From: Flemingiibacterium sp045634005
Lineage (GTDB): Bacteria; Bacillota; Clostridia; Oscillospirales; CAG-272
NCBI GenBank assembly: GCA_045634005.1
Contig: JAZQZL010000024.1
Location: 1-44,526, forward strand
Reading direction: 5' to 3'
Length of the DNA stretch: 44,526 nucleotides
Shown one piece after another: positions 33,250 through 41,582 of this stretch. The first letter of the stretch is position 1, and every line of letters starts with the position of its first letter. The position numbers and the translations under genes were made by a program. Below the pieces are notes generated by a model that worked only from the letters and a program-made list of their open reading frames with translations, did no database searches and was not told where the DNA came from.

Positions 33250-33463
33250 TGTGACTCACCTCCTAATTCTGTGGTTTGAGTGATTAGCTTTCATAAAAAT
33301 TCCTTTCGTGTTTGCCGCTAAGAGGGTACGGAAATTACGAAGGGCGAACTTCCGTGTAGCGGTAAGCGTGCGGCGCGGATCACACAAAATTTATATGCGA
33401 GAGCACCGCTTGCTATGACGGTACGATAGGGTAGGGTACCGCACCCCCGAAGAGCGAGGGCAA
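33250..33463 (-). promoter_or_regulatory. Structured leader of the SleB-like gene, candidate riboswitch
   Basis: On the minus strand the transcript has several long-range stems: TTGCC (33463-33459) with GGCAA (33316-33312); CGGTAC (33441-33436) with GTACCG (33424-33419); AAGCGGTGC (33411-33403) with GCACGCTT (33371-33364, one bulge); CCGCTA (33362-33357) with TAGCGG (33320-33315); and ACGGAA with TTCCGT inside the last. A closing stem around a multi-branch core of about 150 bases is riboswitch-like. The c-di-AMP (ydaO) class often controls such hydrolases, but its invariant segments are not visible on this strand. Confidence 0.5.
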
Positions 33464-33468
33464 GAACT

Positions 33469-33497
33469 ATTATATCGCAGATAAATTTTTTTTGCAA
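33469..33497 (-). promoter_or_regulatory. Promoter of the SleB-like gene
   Basis: On the minus strand TTGCAA (33492-33497), 17 bp, TATAAT (33469-33474). Confidence 0.75.
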
Positions 33498-34131
33498 GTG
33501 GTTTTGGTGAAAATGGTGATTTTAGCCAACGCTATCGTTTTCATGTCTGCGCAAAAATATGCGAAATATACAAGAAAAAAACAAAAAAAATTCCCAAATG
33601 AAGGTAATTGGGCCAGCAAATATGGAAAATATACAAAAATTATTGCATAATTATGCGTGCATAAACGCATACGTGAAGAAGTTCACAAAACGTGCACGGG
33701 TATTCACGCATTTTACAAAGTGCACAAACAATGCGGCGAGTATCGCTTCCAATCACAGCGTAATGCACACAATGCACAAAAATAGTGTATGCTATAGACG
33801 TATCCCATATCTCCGAAGGGCAACGATGCAATTTTGCGCATCAGGTGGATATGGAATTGAATGCTTAAGCACACCCACGCGTTGCAGCTCACGCAGATGT
33901 GTATTGGGTCTACTTAATAATGATGCTTTTTAAGAAATGAAAATGGCGCAAAATTTTTAATAAATGAAAGAAAGCCTTCATTATTAATATATATATAATA
34001 TACAAGTTAAAAATGAAAATCAGGGGGCTTTTCTGAGCCTATTCAAGACGCCGATCTTGTTGGTATTCTTCGTTGTGCCTCGGGTGTGTTTTGCTTTCGG
34101 TACGCATGTGGGTAAAAATATTCTGAAACTC
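33498..34131. other. AT-rich stretch without a recognisable gene
   Basis: About 630 bases, richer in A+T than the rest, with several near-repeats of TGCACA (for example around 33690, 33719, 33763 and 33772). Open frames here lack ribosome sites and resemble nothing. The only structure noted is a two-tier hairpin: CCATATC (33805-33811) with GATATGG (33848-33854), enclosing GATGC (33825-33829) with GCATC (33838-33842). No promoter or T run is convincingly attached to it. Confidence 0.6.
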
Positions 34132-34160
34132 TTGACAAACTTTCAAAAGCGTGGTATACT
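34132..34160 (+). promoter_or_regulatory. Promoter of the T-box/valS unit
   Basis: TTGACA (34132-34137), 17 bp, TATACT (34155-34160). Confidence 0.85.
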
Positions 34161-34166
34161 ATCTAT

Positions 34167-34420
34167 CGTAAAGGCAATGACGGGAAGGAGTAGTCTTCCG
34201 CAGCGCGCGCAGAGAGCCGTCGGTTGGTGCAAGACGGTCGCGTGAGGTTTTCGAAGTAGTCCCCGAGCCGCTACGTGAACGGTGGTTTATCCGCTAAGTA
34301 GCCGACGCCGTGCGCTTCACGTTACAGGAGCTGAAGGGTAAGCGCCCTTCGCCGAGTTAGAAATATCAGGTGGTACCGCGCATATGCGCCCTGACACAAT
34401 ATTGTGTCGGGGCTTTTTTA
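34167..34420 (+). ncRNA. T-box riboswitch (tRNA-Val sensing) of valS
   Basis: The T-box sequence AGGTGGTACCGCG is at 34368-34380. Stem I has the AGAGAG(CC) bulge at 34211-34218 and the typical apical sequence CGGTTGGTGCAAGACGG; GGAGTA on its 5' side and GAA on its 3' side frame the specifier loop. The bases after that GAA read GTAGTC (34256-34261), both triplets being valine codons. The terminator at 34388-34419 is in competition with an antiterminator that uses the T-box. Uncharged tRNA-Val would allow read-through into valS. Confidence 0.92.
34388..34419 (+). terminator. T-box regulated terminator
   Basis: Thirteen-pair stem GCCCTGACACAAT/ATTGTGTCGGGGC (one T-G pair) followed by six T residues, 28 bp before the valS start codon. 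Confidence 0.9.
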
Positions 34421-34447
34421 GTCCCGACGGAAAGAAAGGATACTTAT

Positions 34448-37072
34448 ATGAACACGGAAATCAATCTTCCAAAGAACTATGCCCCGAAGGAATTTGAGGA
34501 TCGCATCTACAAGAATTGGTGCGACAAGGGCTACTTCACCGCAGTTCGCGATGAAAACAAGACGCCGTACACCATCGTTATTCCGCCTCCGAACATCACC
34601 GGTCAGCTCCATATGGGTCACGCGCTCGACAACACTCTCCAGGATATCCTTATCCGCTACAAGAGAATGAAGGGCTTTGCAACCCTTTGGCTTCCCGGTA
34701 CAGACCACGCATCCATCGCAACCGAAGCGAAGATCGTTGAGGCTATGCGCAAGGAAGGTCTTACAAAGGAAGACCTCGGTCGCGATCAGTTCCTCGTTCG
34801 CGCTTGGGATTGGAAGCGTCAGTACGGCGGAAGAATTATCGAGCAGCTTAAGAAGATGGGCTCCTCCTGCGACTGGAGTCGCGAGCGCTTCACTCTCGAC
34901 GAGGGATGCAGCAAGGCAGTTCGCGAGGTATTCAAGCGCCTTTACGATAAGGGCCTTATCTACCGCGGCGAGAGAATCATCAACTGGTGTCCTCACTGCA
35001 AAACCTCCATTTCCAATGCAGAGGTTGACTATGAGGAGCAGCACGGCCACTTCTGGCATATCCGTTACCCGCTCGTTGGTGGCGGCGGATACGGTGAGGT
35101 AGCTACCACCCGTCCGGAAACCCTCCTCGGCGATACTGCGGTTGCGGTAAACCCGAACGACGAAAGATACAAGGATATGATCGGTAAGTACGTTATGCTT
35201 CCTTTGGTTGGCAGACGTATTCCGATCGTTGCAGACGAGCACGCCCAGCTTGATAAGGGTACCGGCTGCGTTAAGATCACTCCCGCACACGACCCGAACG
35301 ACTTCGAGGTAGGTCGCCGTTGCCATCTTCCTATGGAGGTTGTACTCACCGAGGATGCAAAGATCACCGACAACTATCCGAAGTACGCAGGTATGGACAG
35401 ATACGAGGCTCGCAAGGCGATCCTTGAGGATCTTAAGGCTGGCGGCTATCTCGCAGAAATTGAGGATCTCACTCACGAGGTTGGCACCTGCTACCGTTGC
35501 GGCACTACCATTGAGCCGATGATCTCGCTTCAGTGGTTCGTTAAGATGGTTCCGCTCGCAAAGCCCGCAATTGAGGCTGTACGCGACGGCAGAATCAAGT
35601 TTGTGCCCGAAAGATTTGACAAGAACTATTTCCACTGGATGGAGAATACCCAGGACTGGTGTATCTCCCGTCAGCTTTGGTGGGGACACAGAATTCCTGC
35701 GTTCTACTGCGAGAAGTGCGGTCATACCGAGGTCTGCGTAGACGAAAACGGCATTTCCGTATGCCCGAAGTGCGGCGGCGCAATGCATCAGGACGAGGAT
35801 ACTCTCGATACGTGGTTCAGCTCTGCGCTCTGGCCGTTCTCGACGCTCGGCTGGCCGGATAACACGGAAGACCTTAAGTATTTCTATCCCACCAATACAC
35901 TCGTAACCGGCTACGACATCATCACCTTCTGGGTATCGAGAATGATCTTCTCGGCACTCGAGTATACCGACAGCGTGCCGTTTGACACCGTTCTCATCCA
36001 CGGACTTGTCCGCGACGAGCTCGGACGCAAGATGTCCAAGTCGCTCGGTAACGGCGTTGACCCGCTTGAGATCATCGATAACTACGGCGCAGACGCGCTC
36101 CGTTACGCGCTCGTTATGGGTAACTCGCCCGGAAACGATATGCGTTACTCCGACAAGAAGGTTGAGGCTGCACGTAACTTCGCGAACAAGCTCTGGAACG
36201 CTTCTCGCTTTGCGATGATGAATCTCACCATCGGCAAGGTAGAGCTTCCGAAGACTGACGCTCTCAAGGCAGAGGATAAGTGGATTCTCTCGAAGCTCAA
36301 CACGCTCATCGGCGAGGTTACTGCAAATCTCGACAAGTACGAGCTTGGTGTTGCACTTGCAAAGATCTACGACTTCGTTTGGGACATTCTCTGCGACTGG
36401 TACATCGAGCTTATCAAGCCCCGTCTTTCCGAGGGCGACACCGATGCGCAGAACGTACTTTGCTACGCACTCACCGAAACCCTTAAGCTGCTCCATCCGT
36501 TTATGCCGTTCATCACCGAGGAGATCTATCAGGCACTTCCGCACACCGCTGAATCCATTATGATAGATAGCTTCCCGAAGTATGACGATGCACACAGTTT
36601 CCCGACTGAGGAAGAGCAGATGGCGAAGGTTATCGAGGCTATAAGCCTTATCCGTAACCGCCGCGCCGATATGAACGTTGCTCCGTCGAAGAAGGCGAAG
36701 GTCATTATCGTTACCGCTGACCGCGCAACCTACAGCGACGGCACCGTTAAGTTCTTCGAGAAGCTTGCAAGCGCGTCCGAGGTTGAGTTTGTAAACGAGT
36801 ACAGCGACGAGAATGCAGTTCAGATCGTTGTAACCAGCGCTACCGTTTATATCCCTCTCGGCGAGCTTATCGACTTCGCCAAGGAGAGGGAGCGCCTTAA
36901 CAAGGAGCGCGAAAAGATCCTTTCCGAGATCGACAGAGTTGACAAGAAGCTCTCTAACGAAGGCTTTGTTGCGAAGGCTCCGGCACAGCTTATCGAGGCT
37001 GAAAAGGCAAAGCGTGAGAAGTTCGTTGAACAGCTCGCTGCAACCGACGAGGCTATCGCAAAGCTCGGCTAA
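34448..37072 (+). CDS. valS: Valyl-tRNA synthetase
   Basis: 874 aa, the normal length for bacterial ValRS. Class I signatures HMGH (residues 55-58, in PPPNITGQLHMGHA) and KMSKS (about 527-531). The CP1 editing domain contains TTRPETLLGDTAVAVNP, and there are zinc-like CxxC pairs (CPHC, CYRC, CEKCG and CPKCGG). The C-terminal coiled-coil tail typical of ValRS, FAKERERLNKEREKILSEID and following, is complete. The start at 34448 follows AAAGGA; an upstream in-frame start at 34370 would lie inside the T-box. Regulated by the valine T-box. Confidence 0.98.
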   Translation: MNTEINLPKNYAPKEFEDRIYKNWCDKGYFTAVRDENKTPYTIVIPPPNITGQLHMGHALDNTLQDILIRYKRMKGFATLWLPGTDHASIATEAKIVEAMRKEGLTKEDLGRDQFLVRAWDWKRQYGGRIIEQLKKMGSSCDWSRERFTLDEGCSKAVREVFKRLYDKGLIYRGERIINWCPHCKTSISNAEVDYEEQHGHFWHIRYPLVGGGGYGEVATTRPETLLGDTAVAVNPNDERYKDMIGKYVMLPLVGRRIPIVADEHAQLDKGTGCVKITPAHDPNDFEVGRRCHLPMEVVLTEDAKITDNYPKYAGMDRYEARKAILEDLKAGGYLAEIEDLTHEVGTCYRCGTTIEPMISLQWFVKMVPLAKPAIEAVRDGRIKFVPERFDKNYFHWMENTQDWCISRQLWWGHRIPAFYCEKCGHTEVCVDENGISVCPKCGGAMHQDEDTLDTWFSSALWPFSTLGWPDNTEDLKYFYPTNTLVTGYDIITFWVSRMIFSALEYTDSVPFDTVLIHGLVRDELGRKMSKSLGNGVDPLEIIDNYGADALRYALVMGNSPGNDMRYSDKKVEAARNFANKLWNASRFAMMNLTIGKVELPKTDALKAEDKWILSKLNTLIGEVTANLDKYELGVALAKIYDFVWDILCDWYIELIKPRLSEGDTDAQNVLCYALTETLKLLHPFMPFITEEIYQALPHTAESIMIDSFPKYDDAHSFPTEEEQMAKVIEAISLIRNRRADMNVAPSKKAKVIIVTADRATYSDGTVKFFEKLASASEVEFVNEYSDENAVQIVVTSATVYIPLGELIDFAKERERLNKEREKILSEIDRVDKKLSNEGFVAKAPAQLIEAEKAKREKFVEQLAATDEAIAKLG

Positions 37073-37084
37073 AATTTAATATAT

Positions 37085-37125
37085 AAAGGCGATGACACCG
37101 ACATATATCGGAGCATCGCCTTTTT
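37085..37125 (+). terminator. Terminator of valS
   Basis: Stem AAAGGCGATG/CATCGCCTTT with an inner CCGA/TCGG pairing, then T residues. Confidence 0.85.
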
Positions 37126-37211
37126 GATTGTCACATCGCACAAAAAACGTAATACAATTCCGTTATAATGCTGAACTTGCGTTTAATGCAGAAAAGTTTT
37201 GCCAAACCACC

Positions 37212-37240
37212 TTGAAAAGCACATTGAAACGTGATATACT
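37212..37240 (+). promoter_or_regulatory. Promoter of the deoC-GRE2 operon
   Basis: TTGAAA (37212-37217), 17 bp, TATACT (37235-37240), 39 bp upstream of the deoC start. No operator is evident. Confidence 0.7.
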
Positions 37241-37278
37241 TATAACGATGTAATGTTATACCTATGGAGGGAATAAAT

Positions 37279-37947
37279 ATGAGCAATTTTGCAAAGATTT
37301 TTGACCACACAATACTCGCCGCGGCGACAACTCCCGAGCAGCTCAAGGCTGTCTGCGACGACGCGAAGAAGTACGGCTTCTGTTCCGTTGCGGTAAACAC
37401 CGGAATGGTTGCGCTCTGTGCAGAGTATCTGAAGGGAAGCGACGTCAAGGTAGACGCGGCTGTCGGATTCCCGCTCGGCATCACCACTGTTGAGTGCAAG
37501 CTCTTCGAGGCCGAGGAGGCTATCAAGAACGGCGCCGGCGAGGTCGACTACGTTATCAACGTCGGCAAATTAAAGTGCGGCGAGCTTGACTATCTCAAGG
37601 ATGAGATGACTCGCATCGTTGCGCTTTGCAAGAAGTACGGCGTTATCTCGAAGGTTATTTTCGAGAACTGCTATCTTACTGACGACGAAAAGCGCACTAT
37701 GTGTAAGATAGCACTTGAGGTTATGCCTGACTATATCAAGACCTCTACCGGATTTGGCACAGGCTCGGCTACCGTCGAGGACGTTAAGCTTATGAAGGAT
37801 ATGGTCGGCGACAAGATCAAGGTCAAGGCGGCAGGCGGTGTTCGCACACTCGAGGCGTGCCGTGCAATGATGGCGGCAGGTGCAGCGCGCATCGGCTGCA
37901 GCGCAAGCGTTTCCATTCTCGCGGAATACAACGCGGAAAACAAATAA
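37279..37947 (+). CDS. deoC: Deoxyribose-phosphate aldolase family (DeoC)
   Basis: 222 aa, standard length. DERA splits 2-deoxyribose-5-phosphate to acetaldehyde and glyceraldehyde-3-phosphate through a lysine Schiff base. The residues equivalent to the E. coli catalytic set are present: D90 (GEVDYVINVG), K154 (DYIKTSTGFG) and K183 (KVKAAGGVRT). The start at 37279 has GGAGG eight bases upstream. It leads an operon with a dehydrogenase, a sugar kinase, a lactonase and a GRE rather than the usual nucleoside genes (deoA/B/D, pdp), so the substrate may be a different deoxy-sugar phosphate. Confidence 0.95.
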   Translation: MSNFAKIFDHTILAAATTPEQLKAVCDDAKKYGFCSVAVNTGMVALCAEYLKGSDVKVDAAVGFPLGITTVECKLFEAEEAIKNGAGEVDYVINVGKLKCGELDYLKDEMTRIVALCKKYGVISKVIFENCYLTDDEKRTMCKIALEVMPDYIKTSTGFGTGSATVEDVKLMKDMVGDKIKVKAAGGVRTLEACRAMMAAGAARIGCSASVSILAEYNAENK

Positions 37948-37977
37948 TTCAGACAAAATTTACGGAGGATTTTTATT

Positions 37978-39006
37978 ATGAGAAGCTATGTAGTATATGC
38001 AGACGGAAGCAAGAAGATAGTTGACGGTATGCCTATGCCGAAGATCGGCGATTACGACGCGCTCGTTAAGATCGAGAGCTGCGGCGTTTGCAACGGCACC
38101 GACACAAAGATAATCCACGGCAAGTTCAAGGGCATCGATCAGTATCCCGTAGTGCTCGGTCACGAGGGCGTCGGCCGCGTTGTTGAGCTCGGTGCGAAGG
38201 TTAAGAACTACAAGATCGGCGATCTCGTTCTTATGCCGTACTGGTCTGACGTTCCCGAGGGATATTCCAGCGGTTGGGGCACCTACTCCGAATACAATAT
38301 CGTAACCGACGCTTACGCACAGGAGGCTGACGGCATTATGGCGGCAGAGTTCTCCTACGGTCAGTGCAAGCTCCCCGCAAACTTCGATCCCGTATCGTCC
38401 GCTATGATCATCACCTTCCGCGAGGTGCTTTCCACTATGAAGCGCTTCGGTATGGAGCCCAATAAGTCGCTCGTTGTACTCGGACTCGGACCGGTTGGAT
38501 TGTCCTTCGTACAGTTCGCAAAGCTCTCCGGTATGGGACCGATCGTTGCTATCGACATCTCCGACGAGAAGCTCGAGCTTGCAAAGAAGCGCGGTGCTGA
38601 CCTCGTTATCAACTCGAAGACTACCGATATCGCTACTGCCGTTAAGGATTTCATTCCCGAGGGCGTTGATTTCGCACTCGATGCAGTTGGCGTAAACAGC
38701 TTTATCAATACCGCTCTCGAGATCATCAAGCCCGACGCAAAGGTTTGCGTATACGGTATCTCCGAGTGCATGAACCAGAACGTTGACTGGAGTAAGTGTC
38801 CCTACAACTGGACTCTCCACTTCCATCAGTTCCCCTCGAAGAAGGCGGAATCCGAGGCTCACGCACAGGTTTGCGCTTGGATCGAGGCAGGCATTCTTGA
38901 TCCTAACGACTACATCTCGCACGTATTCGACTTTGAGGACATCGACAAGGCGTTCGACAAGATCGAAAACCGCGAGCCTATGATGAAGATGGTCATCAAG
39001 TTTTAA
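37978..39006 (+). CDS. Zinc-dependent medium-chain dehydrogenase
   Basis: 342 aa; start preceded by CGGAGGA. Catalytic zinc ligands C35 (SCGVCNGTD) and H62-E63 (LGHEGVG) are present; the four-cysteine structural zinc lobe is missing. The nucleotide fold is VVLGLGPVGLSFVQFAKLSG followed by AIDISDEK; an acidic residue at the end of beta-2 indicates NAD rather than NADP. Likely oxidises or reduces a polyol or sugar in the pathway of this operon. Sorbitol/threonine-dehydrogenase-like; exact substrate not readable. Confidence 0.9.
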   Translation: MRSYVVYADGSKKIVDGMPMPKIGDYDALVKIESCGVCNGTDTKIIHGKFKGIDQYPVVLGHEGVGRVVELGAKVKNYKIGDLVLMPYWSDVPEGYSSGWGTYSEYNIVTDAYAQEADGIMAAEFSYGQCKLPANFDPVSSAMIITFREVLSTMKRFGMEPNKSLVVLGLGPVGLSFVQFAKLSGMGPIVAIDISDEKLELAKKRGADLVINSKTTDIATAVKDFIPEGVDFALDAVGVNSFINTALEIIKPDAKVCVYGISECMNQNVDWSKCPYNWTLHFHQFPSKKAESEAHAQVCAWIEAGILDPNDYISHVFDFEDIDKAFDKIENREPMMKMVIKF

Positions 39007-39033
39007 TCAGTTTGTAAATTAGAGGTTATAACA

Positions 39034-40563
39034 ATGCCAACTTACTTACTCGCCCACGACCTCGGTACGTCGGGCAACAAGGCAACGCTTTATACCACCG
39101 ACGGCGCGCTCGTTAAGAGCGCGACGTACGGTTACGCGCTCAAAACCAAGGGCGGCGACTGCGCAGAGCAGGATCCGCTTGCCTGGTGGAAGGCTGTATG
39201 TGACTCCACAAAGGAGCTTACCACAGAGATAAATCCCGCAGACATCGCCGCTGTTTCCTTCAGCGGACAGATGATGGGCTGCGCCTGCGTTGATAAGAAC
39301 GGTGAGCCGCTTCGCGATTCGCTTATCTGGGCGGATATGCGTACGACGCGTGAGGCGGATATGATCCGCCGCGAAATGTCCGACGAGGCTTTCTATAAAA
39401 TCACCGGTAACCGCTTAAGCCCGTCGTACAGCGCAACCAAGCTTATGTGGGTGCGCGACAACGAGCCCGAGGTATATAAAAACACCTACAAGATGCTAAA
39501 CGCGAAGGATTTTATAATCTTAAAGCTTACGGGCAAGTTTGTGACCGATCCGTCGGACGCATCGCTTACCTGTCTTATGGACCTCAATACTCTCGCTTGG
39601 TCTGACGACCTTATAAACGTATGCGGACTTGACAAGGGAATGCTTCCCGACGTTATAAGCTCCGTTGCGGTAGCCGGCGGCGTTACCGAAAAGGCGGCGG
39701 CTGAATGCGGACTGCTTGCCGGCACTCCCGTAGTGTGCGGCGGCGGCGACGGCGCGTGCGCGGCTGTCGGAACCGGCTCGGTTGCGGAAAATCAGGCGAA
39801 CCTTTCGCTCGGTACGTCCTCGTGGATATCGTTTGCTTCAAAGAAGCCTGTATTCGACGAGGGTATGATGACCTTTAACTTTGCTCACCTCGTTCCCGGA
39901 TACGTAGTTCCGTGCGGCACCATGCAGACGGGCGGCGGAGCACTCTCGTGGGCAGTAAATACGCTCGGTACGTTCGGTCGCGATGCAGCAGATATCGACA
40001 AGGGCGAGCTTTATAAGAACGTCTGCGCGGCTGTTGAAGCATCGCCTATCGGCGCGAAGGGACTCTTGTTCCTTCCGTACCTTATGGGCGAGAGAAGCCC
40101 GAGATGGAACAATAAAGCAAAGGGCTCGTTCGTTGGACTCACTATGGAGCATAGCACGGGCGATATGCTTCGCGCGGTTATGGAGGGTGTCGGTATGAAC
40201 CTTTCCATCATACTTGAGGCATTCAGAAGGAGCGGAGCAGAGATCGACCGCCTTACCGCTATCGGCGGCGGTGTTCGCAATCCTATCTGGCGACAGATTC
40301 TCGCTGATATTCTCGGCGTTACCATTGATATCCCCAACTTCCTTGAGGAAGCGACATCTATGGGTGCGGCTATTGCGGCAGGTGTCGGTGTGGGTGCATT
40401 CGAGGACTTTAACGTTATCGGAAAGTTCTTAAAGAACGAGTACACCTATACGCCTGATCTCTCGAAGAAGGCGTTCTACGACGATTACAAGGTGCTCTTT
40501 GACAAGAGCTACTTTGCGCTTGAGGATATGAACGCACGCCTTCACGCTATTGCGGCAAAATAA
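39034..40563 (+). CDS. FGGY-family carbohydrate kinase (xylulokinase-like)
   Basis: 509 aa. N-terminal phosphate loop LLAHDLGTSGNKATLY; substrate region SFSGQMMGC; catalytic Asp D239 in CGGGDGACAAVG (D233 in E. coli XylB); LSLGTSSWI and GGGVRNPIWRQILADILG of the second lobe; EATSMGAAIAAGVGVG at the end. Closest to xylulokinases in these motifs, but FGGY kinases change substrate easily. In this operon it would make the phosphorylated sugar that the DeoC-type aldolase can cut. 27 bp after the dehydrogenase gene; ribosome site is AGAGG. Confidence 0.92.
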   Translation: MPTYLLAHDLGTSGNKATLYTTDGALVKSATYGYALKTKGGDCAEQDPLAWWKAVCDSTKELTTEINPADIAAVSFSGQMMGCACVDKNGEPLRDSLIWADMRTTREADMIRREMSDEAFYKITGNRLSPSYSATKLMWVRDNEPEVYKNTYKMLNAKDFIILKLTGKFVTDPSDASLTCLMDLNTLAWSDDLINVCGLDKGMLPDVISSVAVAGGVTEKAAAECGLLAGTPVVCGGGDGACAAVGTGSVAENQANLSLGTSSWISFASKKPVFDEGMMTFNFAHLVPGYVVPCGTMQTGGGALSWAVNTLGTFGRDAADIDKGELYKNVCAAVEASPIGAKGLLFLPYLMGERSPRWNNKAKGSFVGLTMEHSTGDMLRAVMEGVGMNLSIILEAFRRSGAEIDRLTAIGGGVRNPIWRQILADILGVTIDIPNFLEEATSMGAAIAAGVGVGAFEDFNVIGKFLKNEYTYTPDLSKKAFYDDYKVLFDKSYFALEDMNARLHAIAAK

Positions 40564-40581
40564 TTTTACAGGAGAAGATCG

Positions 40582-41568
40582 ATGAAAATTTCAAAGCTTT
40601 TTGCAAAGCTCCCCGATTATATAACCACTCCCGACGGTATGGCTATCGACTCCGAGGGCAACCTCGTGCTCGCTTGCCCGAACTATGCCGATCAGTCGAA
40701 GCCCGGCTGTATCGTTAAGTTCGACAAGGACAAGAGCATCAAAAAATGGTTCGAGGTTCCCGTAAATCCCGAGGTTGGTGTTGCAAGTCCTATGGGTATC
40801 GCGTTCGGTCCCGACGGTGACCTTTACATTTGCGATAACGTAGGCTGGACCGGCAACGAGAACGCTGTTTTCAAGGGACGCATTCTCCGCGTTCGTATGA
40901 ACGGCGACAAGATAGAGAAGTGCACCGAGGTTGCAAAGGGAATGGAGCATCCTAACGGTATGCGCATCCGCGACGGATACGTTTACGTTACACAGAGTAT
41001 GCTCTCGAAGGTAAAGGATCCCTCCGGCAAGCTTGTAAGCTGTGTTTACCGCTTCGCGCTTGATGACGAGAATATCGAGATCACCAACACACTTGAGGAC
41101 AAGAACATCCTCACCACGTTCATCACACACAATCCCGCCGATCAGTACGGCGTTGACGGCATTGAGTTCGACCTTGAGGGCAACCTCCTCGTCGGCAACT
41201 TCGGCGACGGCGCGGTTCACAAGATCACCTTTAACCCCGATATGACCGTTAAGTCGAACGAGGTCTGGGCGAAGGATCCCGCAAACCTCGAGAGCACCGA
41301 CGGTATGATTCTCGATAAGGACGGCAATCTCTACATCGCCGACTTCTGCGCTAATGCTATCGCAAAGGTTTATCCTGACGGCCGTGTTGAGCGTCTTGCA
41401 CAGAGCCCCGACAGCGACGGCTTCAACGGCGAGCTTGACGAGCCGGGTGAGCCTATCATATGGAACGGCAAGCTCGTTGTATCCTGCTTTGACTGCGTAA
41501 CCAACGATATCGTTATCAATACCGCGCATGAGCTTCCCGCAACGCTTGCCGAGATTGAACTCGACTAA
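40582..41568 (+). CDS. SMP-30/gluconolactonase-like beta-propeller
   Basis: 328 aa, start after AGGAGAAG. Repeats typical of the SMP-30/LRE propeller are visible: TPDGMAIDSEGNLVLAC, MGIAFGPDGDLYICDN, HPNGMRIRDGYVYVTQS, GVDGIEFDLEGNLLVGNF, TDGMILDKDGNLYIADF. The family includes metal-dependent sugar lactonases; the Asn and Asp in HPNGM and TDGM positions fit metal ligands. No signal peptide. Together with the dehydrogenase it suggests formation and opening of an aldonolactone, but other hydrolytic roles are possible. Confidence 0.85.
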   Translation: MKISKLFAKLPDYITTPDGMAIDSEGNLVLACPNYADQSKPGCIVKFDKDKSIKKWFEVPVNPEVGVASPMGIAFGPDGDLYICDNVGWTGNENAVFKGRILRVRMNGDKIEKCTEVAKGMEHPNGMRIRDGYVYVTQSMLSKVKDPSGKLVSCVYRFALDDENIEITNTLEDKNILTTFITHNPADQYGVDGIEFDLEGNLLVGNFGDGAVHKITFNPDMTVKSNEVWAKDPANLESTDGMILDKDGNLYIADFCANAIAKVYPDGRVERLAQSPDSDGFNGELDEPGEPIIWNGKLVVSCFDCVTNDIVINTAHELPATLAEIELD

Positions 41569-41582
41569 AAGAGGTTATAATT

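Noticed and set aside
33309..33466. c-di-AMP (ydaO) riboswitch on the plus strand
   Set aside because: UUGCCG, GGUACGGA and a terminal GGCAA on the plus strand resemble ydaO fragments by eye, but the GACAGCUAAC segment is missing, there is no plus-strand promoter or downstream plus-strand gene, and the clear promoter and wall-hydrolase gene are on the minus strand.
33559..33933. 124-codon open frame in the AT-rich stretch
   Set aside because: No ribosome site, Lys/Asn/Cys-rich low-complexity product and no family resemblance.
34057..34245. 62-codon open frame before valS
   Set aside because: It spans the valS promoter and stem I of the T-box and lacks a ribosome site.
34418..36595. 725-codon open frame antisense to valS, and similar long antisense frames at 15239-16699, 12612-14003 and 7722-8711
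   Set aside because: All are exact shadows of recognisable genes on the other strand; they arise from codon bias, have no ribosome sites and resemble no protein.
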